The position numbers and the translations under genes were made by a program. The notes beneath the pieces are model-generated. The model saw nothing but the letters and a program-made list of their open reading frames with translations. It was not told the origin of the DNA and searched no databases. From Chloroflexota bacterium (GTDB lineage: Bacteria; Chloroflexota; UBA6077), in assembly GCA_021788565.1 (NCBI GenBank), contig JAJYKO010000341.1, positions 1-6,379 of the forward strand: a stretch of DNA of 6,379 nt. The letters are read 5' to 3'. This document shows, piece by piece, positions 1 to 6,158 of this stretch; position 1 is the stretch's first letter; the number at the start of each line of letters is the position of its first letter.

Positions 1-194
1 ATCAGGTCTTCATTGGAGTCGAAGTCCAGCTCCAGGACCCAATCAGGGCCGCTCCCGACGAGCGTCGAGTAGGCCCGCATCCCCTGGAAGCCGGGTTGAT
101 TCTGGAAGTGCTGCATGCCCGTGCCGTGAAGCCAGCTATTGTGATCCGACTCCTTGCCGTTCAGTACGCTGTAGGTGACCATATACTGGACCAT
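1..194 (-). CDS. Small hypothetical protein, possible dimeric alpha/beta-barrel (ABM-like); 3' end cut by window edge
   Basis: Sixty-four codons are open from an ATG at 194 to the window edge, beginning MVQYMVTYSVLNGKES. A GGAG lies 6 bases before this ATG, so I prefer it to the in-frame ATG at 206, which has only a weak site. The pattern is a hydrophobic beta-strand start, then a helix with His/Trp residues (about 18-32), then QPGFQGMRAYSTL (33-45), then a strand DWVLELDFDS (51-60) and NEDL. This resembles small ferredoxin-like alpha/beta-barrel proteins of the ABM, Dabb or NIPSNAP type, usually about 100 residues. The assignment rests on pattern only; no catalytic residue can be named. It follows the RraA-family gene by 103 bases on the same strand and is probably the next operon member. 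In this operon it could be a small isomerase or accessory protein, which is inference. Coding status is fairly likely; the family is uncertain. Confidence 0.6.
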   Translation of the reverse strand, partial: MVQYMVTYSVLNGKESDHNSWLHGTGMQHFQNQPGFQGMRAYSTLVGSGPDWVLELDFDSNEDL

Positions 195-297
195 CTTGCA
201 CTCCATTTCGCTCTGCTATACCCGTATCGACAATGGATGGGCGCCGCAATGTCCATGCCAGTCGATTCGCCTAGCTGCGATGGAGCACTTGGGGCCG

Positions 298-969
298 CTA
301 CTTCCTGGGTTTCTTCTTTCCTATGATAGTCTCGATCTCATCAATGGGGGCACCGTCCTGGATCGCCCTCTCCATGCCCCCTTCCACCTCGAAAATGGTC
401 CGCAGGTTCTCCATGACCGTTGGAAGAGCCTCCAGCGGAATGGCAACAACACCGTCTTCGTCGGCGACGATGATGTCCCCAGGCTTCACCAGCACTCCGC
501 CGACCTCCACCGGCACATTGCAGGCGGCCGCTTGCAGGGTGTTCGGCTTATTCCGCGTCGCGGATCCGGTACAGTAGAGGGGCATTCCGATCCGCCGAAA
601 GCCCTCAATATCCCTAGCCCCTCCGTAGACTACTACCGCTACGAGCCCACGGGCTTTGGCGTACTCCCCCTGATTGTCCCCGGTGAAGTGGCCGTCGACC
701 CCCTTTCCGTCGATAACCAGGACGCTACCGGGTGCGGACTCGTGGATTGCGCGGAAGTTCGTCAGTTTCGGCGTCCCCGGGCGCGGCGGGCCGAACAGCA
801 CGGTGGCCGCTGGGGCGACGATCTTGGCGTCCTCTGAGCCCCGCGCCGGACGGACCCCAGCTATTCCGCCCTGCAAGCCGGACATGTTCAACGCATCTTC
901 CACCATGCCGGTGCTGACCCTCTTTAGCATCTCCATCGCCTGTGCGGCAGTCTCGCTTTCCTCGGTCAT
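298..969 (-). CDS. RraA / 4-hydroxy-4-methyl-2-oxoglutarate aldolase family protein
   Basis: This is a 223-residue cytoplasmic protein of the RraA/HMG-aldolase fold. Visible family features are the start region with GMVEDALNMSG (21-31), VLVIDGKGVDGHFTGDN (83-99), the glycine loop and helix GDNQGEYAKARG (97-108), VVYGGARD with the Arg119-Asp120 pair that binds substrate and divalent metal in HMG aldolases, and DIIVADEDGVVAIP (165-178). HMG aldolases split 4-hydroxy-4-methyl-2-oxoglutarate into two pyruvates, and related members decarboxylate oxaloacetate. The 223-residue length fits the aldolases better than the roughly 160-residue E. coli RNase E regulator RraA, so a metabolic role is more likely. 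The ATG at 969 is chosen because TAAGGAGGT sits 8 bases upstream; a longer frame from 1005 adds 12 residues without a comparable site. The tail GKKKPRK is unusually basic. It lies 44 bases after the DUF6282 gene. The family is secure, the exact substrate unknown. Confidence 0.9.
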   Translation of the reverse strand: MTEESETAAQAMEMLKRVSTGMVEDALNMSGLQGGIAGVRPARGSEDAKIVAPAATVLFGPPRPGTPKLTNFRAIHESAPGSVLVIDGKGVDGHFTGDNQGEYAKARGLVAVVVYGGARDIEGFRRIGMPLYCTGSATRNKPNTLQAAACNVPVEVGGVLVKPGDIIVADEDGVVAIPLEALPTVMENLRTIFEVEGGMERAIQDGAPIDEIETIIGKKKPRK

Positions 970-977
970 GTCAAACG

Positions 978-986
978 ACCTCCTTA
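978..986 (-). promoter_or_regulatory. Strong ribosome binding site deciding the RraA-family start
   Basis: The minus strand reads TAAGGAGGT, a near-complete match to the anti-Shine-Dalgarno sequence, 8 bases before the ATG at 969. It lies between that ATG and the alternative upstream ATG at 1005, so it supports the shorter protein. Confidence 0.85.
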
Positions 987-1013
987 ACTGCTTGCTCGGT
1001 GCCATCTTCCCGC

Positions 1014-1853
1014 CTACAACCCCAGTAGGTGGGCGGGGTTCTCCGATGCCATGTGGCGAAGCTCCTGGTTGGTGAAGTCCTGGGCGTTTAGGGCCGTGAT
1101 GTAGGCGCGCATCCCATCTACCGGGGCCGGGTTGTGGGCCTGGCCGAAGTCGGTGGCCATTACGGTCGAATCTACGCCCACCTTTCGGATCTGGGCGGCT
1201 ATTTCGGCTCCCGCGGCCACACCGGGCCTGGCCATGTCGTGGATGTAGCAGCGCTCGAAGAACACCCCTTCCGCGGCCATCTCCATTTGGGCTTCCACCG
1301 GCATACGAATGAAGCGCGCCTCCGGATGGGTGACGACGATCTTTCTAAGCCCCCTCTGGCGGGCGAGCCTCACCAGCGCCGCCGTTTCCTCGATGGCCAG
1401 GTGCCCGGTTCCCAGGATCACGTCGGCCTCTCGGACCAGTTCGATAATCTCGTGGACCTCGGGCCGGATGCGACCCTCGTCGGTGAAGATGGTCAATCCC
1501 CCGGGCTTTCCCTCGTACCGACGATGGTGCGCCGAATCCATGGTGGGCATCCAGATCTGTTTGGCGCCCATCTGGAGCGCCGCTTCCACCGCGGCGGGGT
1601 TGAATCCTCCTACCTGAGTGTTGAGGACCAGGCCTCCGAACGCCCTGATGCCGCCCACCACCTTTTCGGATATGGAGGCACGATCGGCTGTCAGGGTCAC
1701 GTGGGATTTCAGCAGGACGGCCCGCATACCAGCCCTGGCCGCAGCCGTCACCAGGTCGACGTCATCGGCGTAACGGGGCCTGACGTCGGGCGCCGCGTGG
1801 ATGTGCAGATCGATGAGGCCACTCAGATCTATCTCGCCTACGGGTAAGGCCAT
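1014..1853 (-). CDS. DUF6282 family protein (amidohydrolase-like TIM barrel)
   Basis: This is a 279-residue protein that I recognise as DUF6282 from DLHIHAAPDVRPR (15-27), the run from MRAVLLKSH (43-51), VLNTQVGGFNPAAVEAAL (76-93), and QIWMPTMDSAHH (99-110). It carries an amidohydrolase-like set of candidate metal ligands: His17 and His19 (HxH), Lys49/His51, His151 in GTGHL, His176 in VTHPE, and Asp235 in ATDFGQ. It ends in ENPAHLLGL, the usual C-terminal motif of that superfamily. No signal peptide is seen, so it is probably cytoplasmic. The activity is not established; a metal-dependent hydrolase, lactonase or decarboxylase acting on an acid intermediate is a reasonable inference. The ATG at 1853 has GGAGG 6 bases upstream. 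It starts 27 bases after the dehydrogenase stop, the tightest join in the window, so the two are very likely co-transcribed. The family is confident; function is unknown. Confidence 0.9.
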   Translation of the reverse strand: MALPVGEIDLSGLIDLHIHAAPDVRPRYADDVDLVTAAARAGMRAVLLKSHVTLTADRASISEKVVGGIRAFGGLVLNTQVGGFNPAAVEAALQMGAKQIWMPTMDSAHHRRYEGKPGGLTIFTDEGRIRPEVHEIIELVREADVILGTGHLAIEETAALVRLARQRGLRKIVVTHPEARFIRMPVEAQMEMAAEGVFFERCYIHDMARPGVAAGAEIAAQIRKVGVDSTVMATDFGQAHNPAPVDGMRAYITALNAQDFTNQELRHMASENPAHLLGL

Positions 1854-1859
1854 CGCTAT

Positions 1860-1864
1860 CCTCC
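1860..1864 (-). promoter_or_regulatory. Ribosome binding site of the DUF6282 gene
   Basis: GGAGG on the minus strand lies 6 bases before the ATG at 1853, inside the 27-base gap after the dehydrogenase stop. It confirms the start. Confidence 0.8.
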
Positions 1865-1880
1865 ATAGGATTTGCGGTCT

Positions 1881-2849
1881 CTACACGATGTCGGCTCGGG
1901 GCAGCGGCTCCCCCCGCTCGATTCGGATGATGTTCTCGAAGGAGTGGCGGATGACCTTCCTGACCGTATCCACCGTGCCGCCACCGTTATGGGGAGTCAA
2001 CACCACGTTATCCATCTGGAGAAGAGGGTTGTCCGCTTCGGGCGGCTCCTTGGCAAAGACGTCGAGTCCAGCACCGGCGATGGCCCCGCTCCGAAGCGCA
2101 TCGATAAGCGCCTGCTCATCCACCACCCCTCCCCGGGCGGTGTTGATGAGCACGGCCGATGGCTTCATCAACGCGAGTTCCCTCGACCCTATCAGCCCTC
2201 TCGTCTCTTTAGTCAGGGGCACGTGAAGCGAGACGATATCGGACTGCCTCAGCAACTCGTCTATGGCTGTGTAGGTCATGCCGAAGGCCTTCTCCGTTTC
2301 CCCCGGCAGCCGGAACAGATCGTAGTAGAGCACCCGGCACTCGAAGCCGGACAGCCGCTTGGTGACAGCCCGTCCGATGGAGCCGCCGCCGATGATCCCC
2401 ACCGTCTTGCCGGCCACTTCGTAGCAGCCGGTGCGCAGCTCCCACTTGAGCCACTTCCCCTCCCGGAGGGAGCGATCGGCCACGCATAGCCTCTTGTAAA
2501 GGGCGAGCATCAGGGTTATCGCCGTCTCAGCCACGGCCGCGGCGTTGACCCCTGCCGAGATAGCCACCGGTATCCCTCTCCGTTTGGCAGTCTCCAGGTC
2601 TATCTTGTCGACGCCGATACCGTACTTCTGGATCAGCTTGATCCGGGTCCCAGCTTCAATCACCTGCCCAGATACCGGGGTCCAGGAGCAGAGGAGGTAG
2701 TCGGCCCCTCTGGCCTTGGCCAGCCTCTCTCCCTCGTCCTGCGTTTCGGCGAAGATCAGCTCAAAGTCCGCGGGTACCTCGGCAGCGATCAGATCTTTCA
2801 TCGCTGCCGGCAGGACATCGATGCAGAAGACCACTGGCTTGTTACTCAC
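1881..2849 (-). CDS. D-2-hydroxyacid dehydrogenase (phosphoglycerate dehydrogenase / CtBP-like), NAD-dependent
   Basis: This is a 322-residue member of the D-isomer-specific 2-hydroxyacid dehydrogenases, which interconvert 2-oxo acids and D-2-hydroxy acids with NAD(P)H. Numbered from the GTG at 2849: substrate-domain motif KYGIGVDKIDL (75-85), then GVNAAAVAETA (100-110); Rossmann glycines G154-x-G156-x-x-G159 in VGIIGGGSIG; Asp177 after the second strand (LYYDLFR), favouring NAD over NADP; catalytic Arg239 in NTARGGVVDE; Glu268 in AKEPP; His287 in TPHNGGG. The full catalytic triad is present and the length is normal. The start is a GTG with AAGGAGG 5 bases upstream. An earlier in-frame GTG at 2864 would add five residues, but it overlaps that ribosome site. 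It sits 61 bases after the aldolase and 27 before DUF6282. The substrate is not predictable; serine biosynthesis is unlikely, because there is no ACT domain and the setting is catabolic. Confidence 0.92.
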   Translation of the reverse strand: MSNKPVVFCIDVLPAAMKDLIAAEVPADFELIFAETQDEGERLAKARGADYLLCSWTPVSGQVIEAGTRIKLIQKYGIGVDKIDLETAKRRGIPVAISAGVNAAAVAETAITLMLALYKRLCVADRSLREGKWLKWELRTGCYEVAGKTVGIIGGGSIGRAVTKRLSGFECRVLYYDLFRLPGETEKAFGMTYTAIDELLRQSDIVSLHVPLTKETRGLIGSRELALMKPSAVLINTARGGVVDEQALIDALRSGAIAGAGLDVFAKEPPEADNPLLQMDNVVLTPHNGGGTVDTVRKVIRHSFENIIRIERGEPLPRADIV

Positions 2850-2854
2850 ACTCT

Positions 2855-2861
2855 CCTCCTT
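2855..2861 (-). promoter_or_regulatory. Ribosome binding site deciding a GTG start for the dehydrogenase
   Basis: AAGGAGG on the minus strand is 5 bases before the GTG at 2849. It overlaps the first codons of a longer frame that begins at GTG 2864, so the inner GTG is the likely start. Confidence 0.8.
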
Positions 2862-2910
2862 CACGCTTGTCCAGGTTCGCTAATGAGACGCCTCGCCAGA
2901 TCACCTCTCT

Positions 2911-3696
2911 CTACAGGCTCTCTTTTGCGAAGCCGCGGATCTCTCCCACCGCCTTCGAGCCGGCATTCACCAGCATGCTGACCTCGTTGGAGTAGGGAAC
3001 CAGCCTGATCCCCTTCGCGATCCACTCCTTGGCCGAGGCCACGTCCTGGACGAGGAGGCCGGGGACCTTCCCGTGGCGCTGGCAGGACGCTATCATCATC
3101 TCCACCCGTTTTGCCACCTCGGGATGGTTGGTTTGACCCGGCAGCCCCAGGTCGGTGGACATGTCGCCGCGGCCGATGACCGCGCCGTCGACACCGTCGA
3201 CCGAGAGGATAGAGTCCAGGTTGCGGATCCCCTGGTCGCTCTCGATCTGGACCAGCAGCAGGGTCTCTTCATGAGTCGACTTGATGTACTCCTCCCCGTT
3301 GGCCCTGCCGTAGCCTGTATGGACCCCCTGCAAATTCATCCCTCGCTCCCCCAGGGGAGGGAACCGGACCGCCCTGGCCACGGCCTCGGCCTCTTCCCGC
3401 GTGTCCACATGGGGGATGAGCAACCCCATTGCGCCGTTGTCGAGTGGCCTGGTGAGGAGATGGGGCTCCTTGGCCGAGGGACGCACAATGGGAACAAGTC
3501 CAGCCCCCAGGGCGGCTAAGCAGAGGTCCCCAACCGTCTCGATGGAGAGACAGGAGTGCTCCATGTCGATGTACATGAAGTCGAAGCCCGAGGTGGCCAG
3601 CATCTGGGCGATCTGGGGGGTGCGAAGGACGTTGACCCACGTCCCGATCTGCACCTCACCGTTCTTGAGAGCTCGCTTGACCCTGTTTGGTCTCAT
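2911..3696 (-). CDS. HpcH/HpaI family class II aldolase
   Basis: This is a 261-residue metal-dependent aldolase of the HpcH/HpaI family. Members cleave 2-oxo-4-hydroxy acids, for example 4-hydroxy-2-oxoheptanedioate or 2-keto-3-deoxy sugar acids, into pyruvate and an aldehyde. Numbered from the ATG at 3696: N-terminal RVKRALKNGEVQIGTWV (5-21); GFDFMYIDMEHS with catalytic His47; VPIVRPS with Arg72; GLLIPHVDTREEAE (91-104); RFPPLGERGMN (111-121); VQIES with metal ligand Glu152; AVIGRGDMS with metal ligand Asp178. All four key residues expected from HpaI structures are present. The ATG at 3696 has AAAGGAT 7 bases upstream and matches the usual N-terminus of the family. A longer frame from ATG 3738, with a weaker GAGAG site, would add 14 residues and cannot be fully excluded. 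It lies 79 bases after the Gfo/Idh gene and 61 before the dehydrogenase. The aldehyde partner is unknown. Confidence 0.92.
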   Translation of the reverse strand: MRPNRVKRALKNGEVQIGTWVNVLRTPQIAQMLATSGFDFMYIDMEHSCLSIETVGDLCLAALGAGLVPIVRPSAKEPHLLTRPLDNGAMGLLIPHVDTREEAEAVARAVRFPPLGERGMNLQGVHTGYGRANGEEYIKSTHEETLLLVQIESDQGIRNLDSILSVDGVDGAVIGRGDMSTDLGLPGQTNHPEVAKRVEMMIASCQRHGKVPGLLVQDVASAKEWIAKGIRLVPYSNEVSMLVNAGSKAVGEIRGFAKESL

Positions 3697-3703
3697 GAAA
3701 CTT

Positions 3704-3710
3704 ATCCTTT
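3704..3710 (-). promoter_or_regulatory. Probable ribosome binding site for the HpaI-type aldolase
   Basis: AAAGGAT on the minus strand lies 7 bases before the ATG at 3696. It supports this start over the in-frame ATG at 3738. Confidence 0.6.
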
Positions 3711-3775
3711 CGAGTTGCATCTGGATCCGCCGAGACATGGCAATTCACTCTCGTTCCAGGTAGTGAGCTGGGGTC

Positions 3776-4774
3776 TTACAACCTCGGTGACTCGACCTCT
3801 ACCGAGGCACCTGTCTCGAGCGACCGAATCAGTGCCTCGGTCACTCGGACTGTCTGCAGCCCCTCCTCCCCTGTGGCTGCCACCGTGCGGCCGCCGGAAA
3901 GCTCCTCGGCAAAGCTCTCGATCTCTAGACGATAGAGGTCTTCCGCGGGGAAGCGCTTCTCCTCGCTCCCCTCCCGGGTGCGGTAGGTTAGCCGGTAGTC
4001 ATCGACCCAGCGCAGTGGACCGCTGGCAAGCGTACCGCGGGTTCCGAAAACCTGCAGGTCGTTACTCCCGGAGGCCAGGTTGCGACTGCAGCGCACCGTT
4101 GCCTGGCAGCCACCGGGGAATTCCAGTAGCGCGGTCATGGTCTCATCCGGCAGTCCGCTGGAACGAGGTGGGCGCGCTAGAGCAAAGGCTCTTGTGACCG
4201 GCTCCCCGACTACCACCTGAGCTATATCGACCAGGTGCACGCCAACGTCGGCCAGGACCCCTGCCCCGGCCGTGGCCAGGTCCTGGCGCCAAGTCGCCAA
4301 GACACCTTGGCCAGAAGCTCGCTGGACGGTCAATTCCAGCACGTCGCCGAGACGGCCATCCCGCACTGCGCTTGCCGCGGCCTGGACCACCGGGAGGAAT
4401 CGGAGGTAAAAGCCGATTCGCAGCATCACCCCTGCTGATCGGCAGGCGTCGACCATCTCCTCCGCCTCGGTCGTGGTCGGGGCCATCGGCTTCTCACACA
4501 GCACCTGTTTTCCTGCGGCGGCGGCGGCCATCACCACTGGATAGTGCAGGTGGTTAGGAGTGGCAACGTACACCGCCTCGACCTCGGGATCCCGCACCAG
4601 CTCACGATAAGATGGGTAAGCGCGAGCGACGCGATGCTCCCGAGCAAACTCCTCTGCCTGCCGATAGGTGTGGCTTGCGCAGGCCACCAACTGCCCGTTA
4701 TGCGCGGCCGCGAAGGCCGGGCTTAGCAGCTGGCCCAGACTACCAAGCCCCACTAATCCCCATTTCAACGCCAC
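3776..4774 (-). CDS. Gfo/Idh/MocA family NAD(P)-dependent oxidoreductase
   Basis: This is a 332-residue oxidoreductase. Numbered from the GTG at 4774: N-terminal Rossmann motif WGLVGLGSLGQ (5-15) with GxGxxG at 9-14; VYVATPNHLHYPVV (68-81), the family's AtPNxxH segment; catalytic Lys95 in VLCEKPMAPT (91-100); GFYLRFLP (121-128); and GVLADVGVHLVDIA (172-185), in which Asp176 and His180 match the active-site D-x-G-x-H pattern of the C-terminal domain. Family members oxidise or reduce hydroxyl groups of sugars, inositols and related acids, or act as dihydrodiol or biliverdin-type dehydrogenases. It has no signal peptide and is cytoplasmic. The GTG at 4774 is preferred because GGGGGAG lies 8 bases upstream and the Rossmann strand begins at once. 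The frame opens earlier, at 4852, but that extension would translate through the long palindrome and adds 26 residues unlike the family. The substrate is unknown. Confidence 0.9.
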   Translation of the reverse strand: MALKWGLVGLGSLGQLLSPAFAAAHNGQLVACASHTYRQAEEFAREHRVARAYPSYRELVRDPEVEAVYVATPNHLHYPVVMAAAAAGKQVLCEKPMAPTTTEAEEMVDACRSAGVMLRIGFYLRFLPVVQAAASAVRDGRLGDVLELTVQRASGQGVLATWRQDLATAGAGVLADVGVHLVDIAQVVVGEPVTRAFALARPPRSSGLPDETMTALLEFPGGCQATVRCSRNLASGSNDLQVFGTRGTLASGPLRWVDDYRLTYRTREGSEEKRFPAEDLYRLEIESFAEELSGGRTVAATGEEGLQTVRVTEALIRSLETGASVEVESPRL

Positions 4775-4782
4775 GCCACGTT

Positions 4783-4789
4783 CTCCCCC
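4783..4789 (-). promoter_or_regulatory. Ribosome binding site supporting a GTG start for the Gfo/Idh gene
   Basis: GGGGGAG on the minus strand is 8 bases before GTG 4774. It places translation start downstream of the palindrome at 4816-4859. Confidence 0.65.
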
Positions 4790-4815
4790 TGTTTGCGGAA
4801 CCACATCGTCCAACC

Positions 4816-4859
4816 GGCATGGTTGGGGGTTCTGCGATCGCATAACCCCCAACCATGCC
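4816..4859. repeat. Near-perfect 44-base palindrome (intergenic stem-loop after the tctC-like gene)
   Basis: The 16 bases GGCATGGTTGGGGGTT (4816-4831) are exactly reverse-complementary to 4844-4859. The 12 bases between them contain TGCGATCGCA (4833-4842), itself a perfect palindrome, so only the pair 4832/4843 breaks the symmetry. In minus-strand RNA this gives a 16-bp stem, one A-G mismatch, three more pairs and a GAUC loop. It begins 12 bases after the stop of the substrate-binding-protein gene and ends 41 bases before the Gfo/Idh start. No T-run follows on either strand, so it is not a textbook intrinsic terminator. A role in protecting the upstream mRNA 3' end, or in partial termination that lowers distal expression, is inferred from the position. 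A dimeric DNA-binding site or mobile repeat unit is an alternative. Confidence 0.85.
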
Positions 4860-4871
4860 CTCCAACTCGGG

Positions 4872-5954
4872 TTACTTCTTCGTGCCTAGCTCCATCATCG
4901 GCTTGATGTCTTTCTCCATCTGCTCCCAGAACGCAGCGGTCTGGGCCGGGTCCAGGTAGTGCGGCACCATGCCCGCCGCCTTCAACTGGCTCTTCACCTG
5001 ATCGTTCTCCAGTGCCGTCTTGATAGCCTGGCTCAGCGTGTCTACCACCTCCTTGGGTGTTCCGGCTGGGGCCAACACGACGTGCGAAGAGGCCATGTAG
5101 ATCTTATACCCCTGCGACTCTGCAGTCGGAACTCCGGGCAGGAACGGACTCTCCTGGGTATCGAGGACTGCCAGGACACGCATCGTTCCAGATTTCACCT
5201 GCCCCTGCACTTCCTGGTCATTGGCGCCGGCGGCATCCACGTGGCCGCCAAGCATGGCGGTCAGCCCGGGGGCATCTCCGTCGAAGTTCACATGGGCGAA
5301 CTTGACGCCAGCAATTTTCTCTAGCTCCAGGATCGGCAAGTCGGACACACTCAAGGGACCTGACACAGCGATCTTCACCTTCTCAGGGTTGGCCTTCGCC
5401 GCGTCGACCAGATCCTTCAGGTTCTTATAGGGGCTATCTGCCTTGACAGCCAGGACCTCGGCGACCGAGATGGGCCGTGCGATCGCCACGAAGCTCGTAC
5501 GGGTGTAGGCCGCCTTGAGCGCCGGATCCAGATACGATGTTACGAGGGTCGGCATCGCGGCATAGCCGATGGTGTAACCATCAGGCTTCGCCAGGGCGAC
5601 ATACGTATTACCCACTTGAGTCCCACCGCCCGGCTTGTTGAGAACCTCTATCGGTGTTCCCAATTCCTTCGAGACCGCTGGGAGCACGATTCGAGCGCTC
5701 ACATCAGTGGCGCCCCCCGCGGCAAAGGGGACAACCGCAGAAATTGACCTCCCCTTTTGGGGCCAGGTGGCTGCCGGGGCCTGGGCAGCGGTGGGCTGCG
5801 CAACAACGGTCGTCGATGCTACCGCGGCGGAAGAGGTGGCGGCAGGCGCGGCAGCGACGGAGGTGGGAGCGGGGGCCGCGGCTGGAGAGCACCCACTGAT
5901 CATCAGCGCGGCTGCGGCGATCACTACTGCCACGGGAACGAAAGTACGGTTCAT
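4872..5954 (-). CDS. Tripartite tricarboxylate transporter substrate-binding lipoprotein (TctC/Bug family)
   Basis: This is a 360-residue extracytoplasmic solute-binding protein. Residues 1-21 are a lipoprotein signal: basic start, hydrophobic core VAVVIAAAALM, lipobox ISGC with Cys22. Residues 23-63 form a low-complexity Ala/Pro/Thr/Ser tether. The Bug domain runs from about 66 to 355, with the first ligand loop VVPFAAGGATDVSAR (74-88), the glycine loop NKPGGGTQVG (106-115), KPDGYTIGY (123-131), GGHVDAAG (236-243), and APAGTPKEVVDTL (295-307). These proteins usually bind di- or tricarboxylates or other small acids and pass them to TctA/TctB, which are not encoded here. The ATG at 5954 has AAAGGAG 11 bases upstream, a slightly long spacing. 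The tether is longer than in most proteobacterial Bug proteins and is of a style often seen in Chloroflexota. The neighbouring catabolic enzymes suggest the bound acid is their substrate. Confidence 0.93.
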   Translation of the reverse strand: MNRTFVPVAVVIAAAALMISGCSPAAAPAPTSVAAAPAATSSAAVASTTVVAQPTAAQAPAATWPQKGRSISAVVPFAAGGATDVSARIVLPAVSKELGTPIEVLNKPGGGTQVGNTYVALAKPDGYTIGYAAMPTLVTSYLDPALKAAYTRTSFVAIARPISVAEVLAVKADSPYKNLKDLVDAAKANPEKVKIAVSGPLSVSDLPILELEKIAGVKFAHVNFDGDAPGLTAMLGGHVDAAGANDQEVQGQVKSGTMRVLAVLDTQESPFLPGVPTAESQGYKIYMASSHVVLAPAGTPKEVVDTLSQAIKTALENDQVKSQLKAAGMVPHYLDPAQTAAFWEQMEKDIKPMMELGTKK

Positions 5955-6013
5955 GGTGCAGTGTTCTCCTTTCGAGAAAGGATGCTGTTCATCAGGTTTA
6001 CGCTCCGACGAAG

Positions 6014-6041
6014 GGTGAAATCGGCGCCGCTGCCGATCACC
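6014..6041 (-). other. Possible stem-loop in the tctC leader
   Basis: GGTGA (6014-6018) pairs with TCACC (6037-6041), and TCGGC (6021-6025) pairs with GCCGA (6032-6036), with a two-base bulge on one side and a 6-base loop. There is no T-tract. A stem this size can occur by chance in GC-rich DNA, so significance is uncertain. Confidence 0.35.
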
Positions 6042-6054
6042 GCTCGGCTAACTG

Positions 6055-6075
6055 GTCCTGGGAACACTCCAGAAC
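6055..6075 (-). other. Possible stem-loop in the tctC leader
   Basis: On the minus strand GTTCTGG and CCAGGAC form seven pairs, one of them G-U, around the 7-base loop AGTGTTC. It lies 13 bases upstream of the hairpin at 6014-6041. No T-run follows it. Its role, if any, is unknown. Confidence 0.3.
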
Positions 6076-6146
6076 ACCGCGCTGCGCTGCGCCCTAAGCC
6101 AACATTGGAGAGTGTCACGAGATGGTATTTCGATGACGTGCTCGAC

Positions 6147-6158
6147 TTATCTATCCAT
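6147..6158 (-). other. Three-codon mini-ORF (Met-Asp-Arg-stop) with a strong Shine-Dalgarno
   Basis: AGGAGG (6163-6168, minus strand) is followed after 4 bases by ATG GAT AGA TAA. The site is as good as those of the real genes nearby, but the frame closes at once. It could be a chance match, a leader mini-ORF, or the remnant start of a decayed gene. No downstream frame resembles a protein. Confidence 0.25.

Noticed and set aside
175..837. A 220-codon plus-strand frame opposite the RraA-type gene
   Set aside because: It is antisense to a clearly recognised protein, has shadow-frame composition (many Arg, Pro, Gly and His residues), and matches no family.
298..969. Naming the RraA-type gene as the RNase E inhibitor rraA
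   Set aside because: The length and neighbours fit metabolic HMG-aldolase-like members; the regulator function is documented for the shorter enterobacterial protein.
1134..1847. A 237-codon plus-strand frame opposite the DUF6282 gene
   Set aside because: It mirrors a real gene with conserved motifs; the His/Gly-rich translation is typical of an antisense shadow in GC-rich DNA.
4816..4859. Calling the palindrome an intrinsic terminator
   Set aside because: Neither side is followed by a T-run, and the genes on both sides are co-directional with plausible continued transcription.
4833..5486. Two copies of GCGATCGC (4834-4841 and 5479-5486), the cyanobacterial HIP1 octamer
   Set aside because: Two copies in 6.4 kb is far from HIP1 density, one is part of the larger palindrome, and the gene content does not look cyanobacterial.
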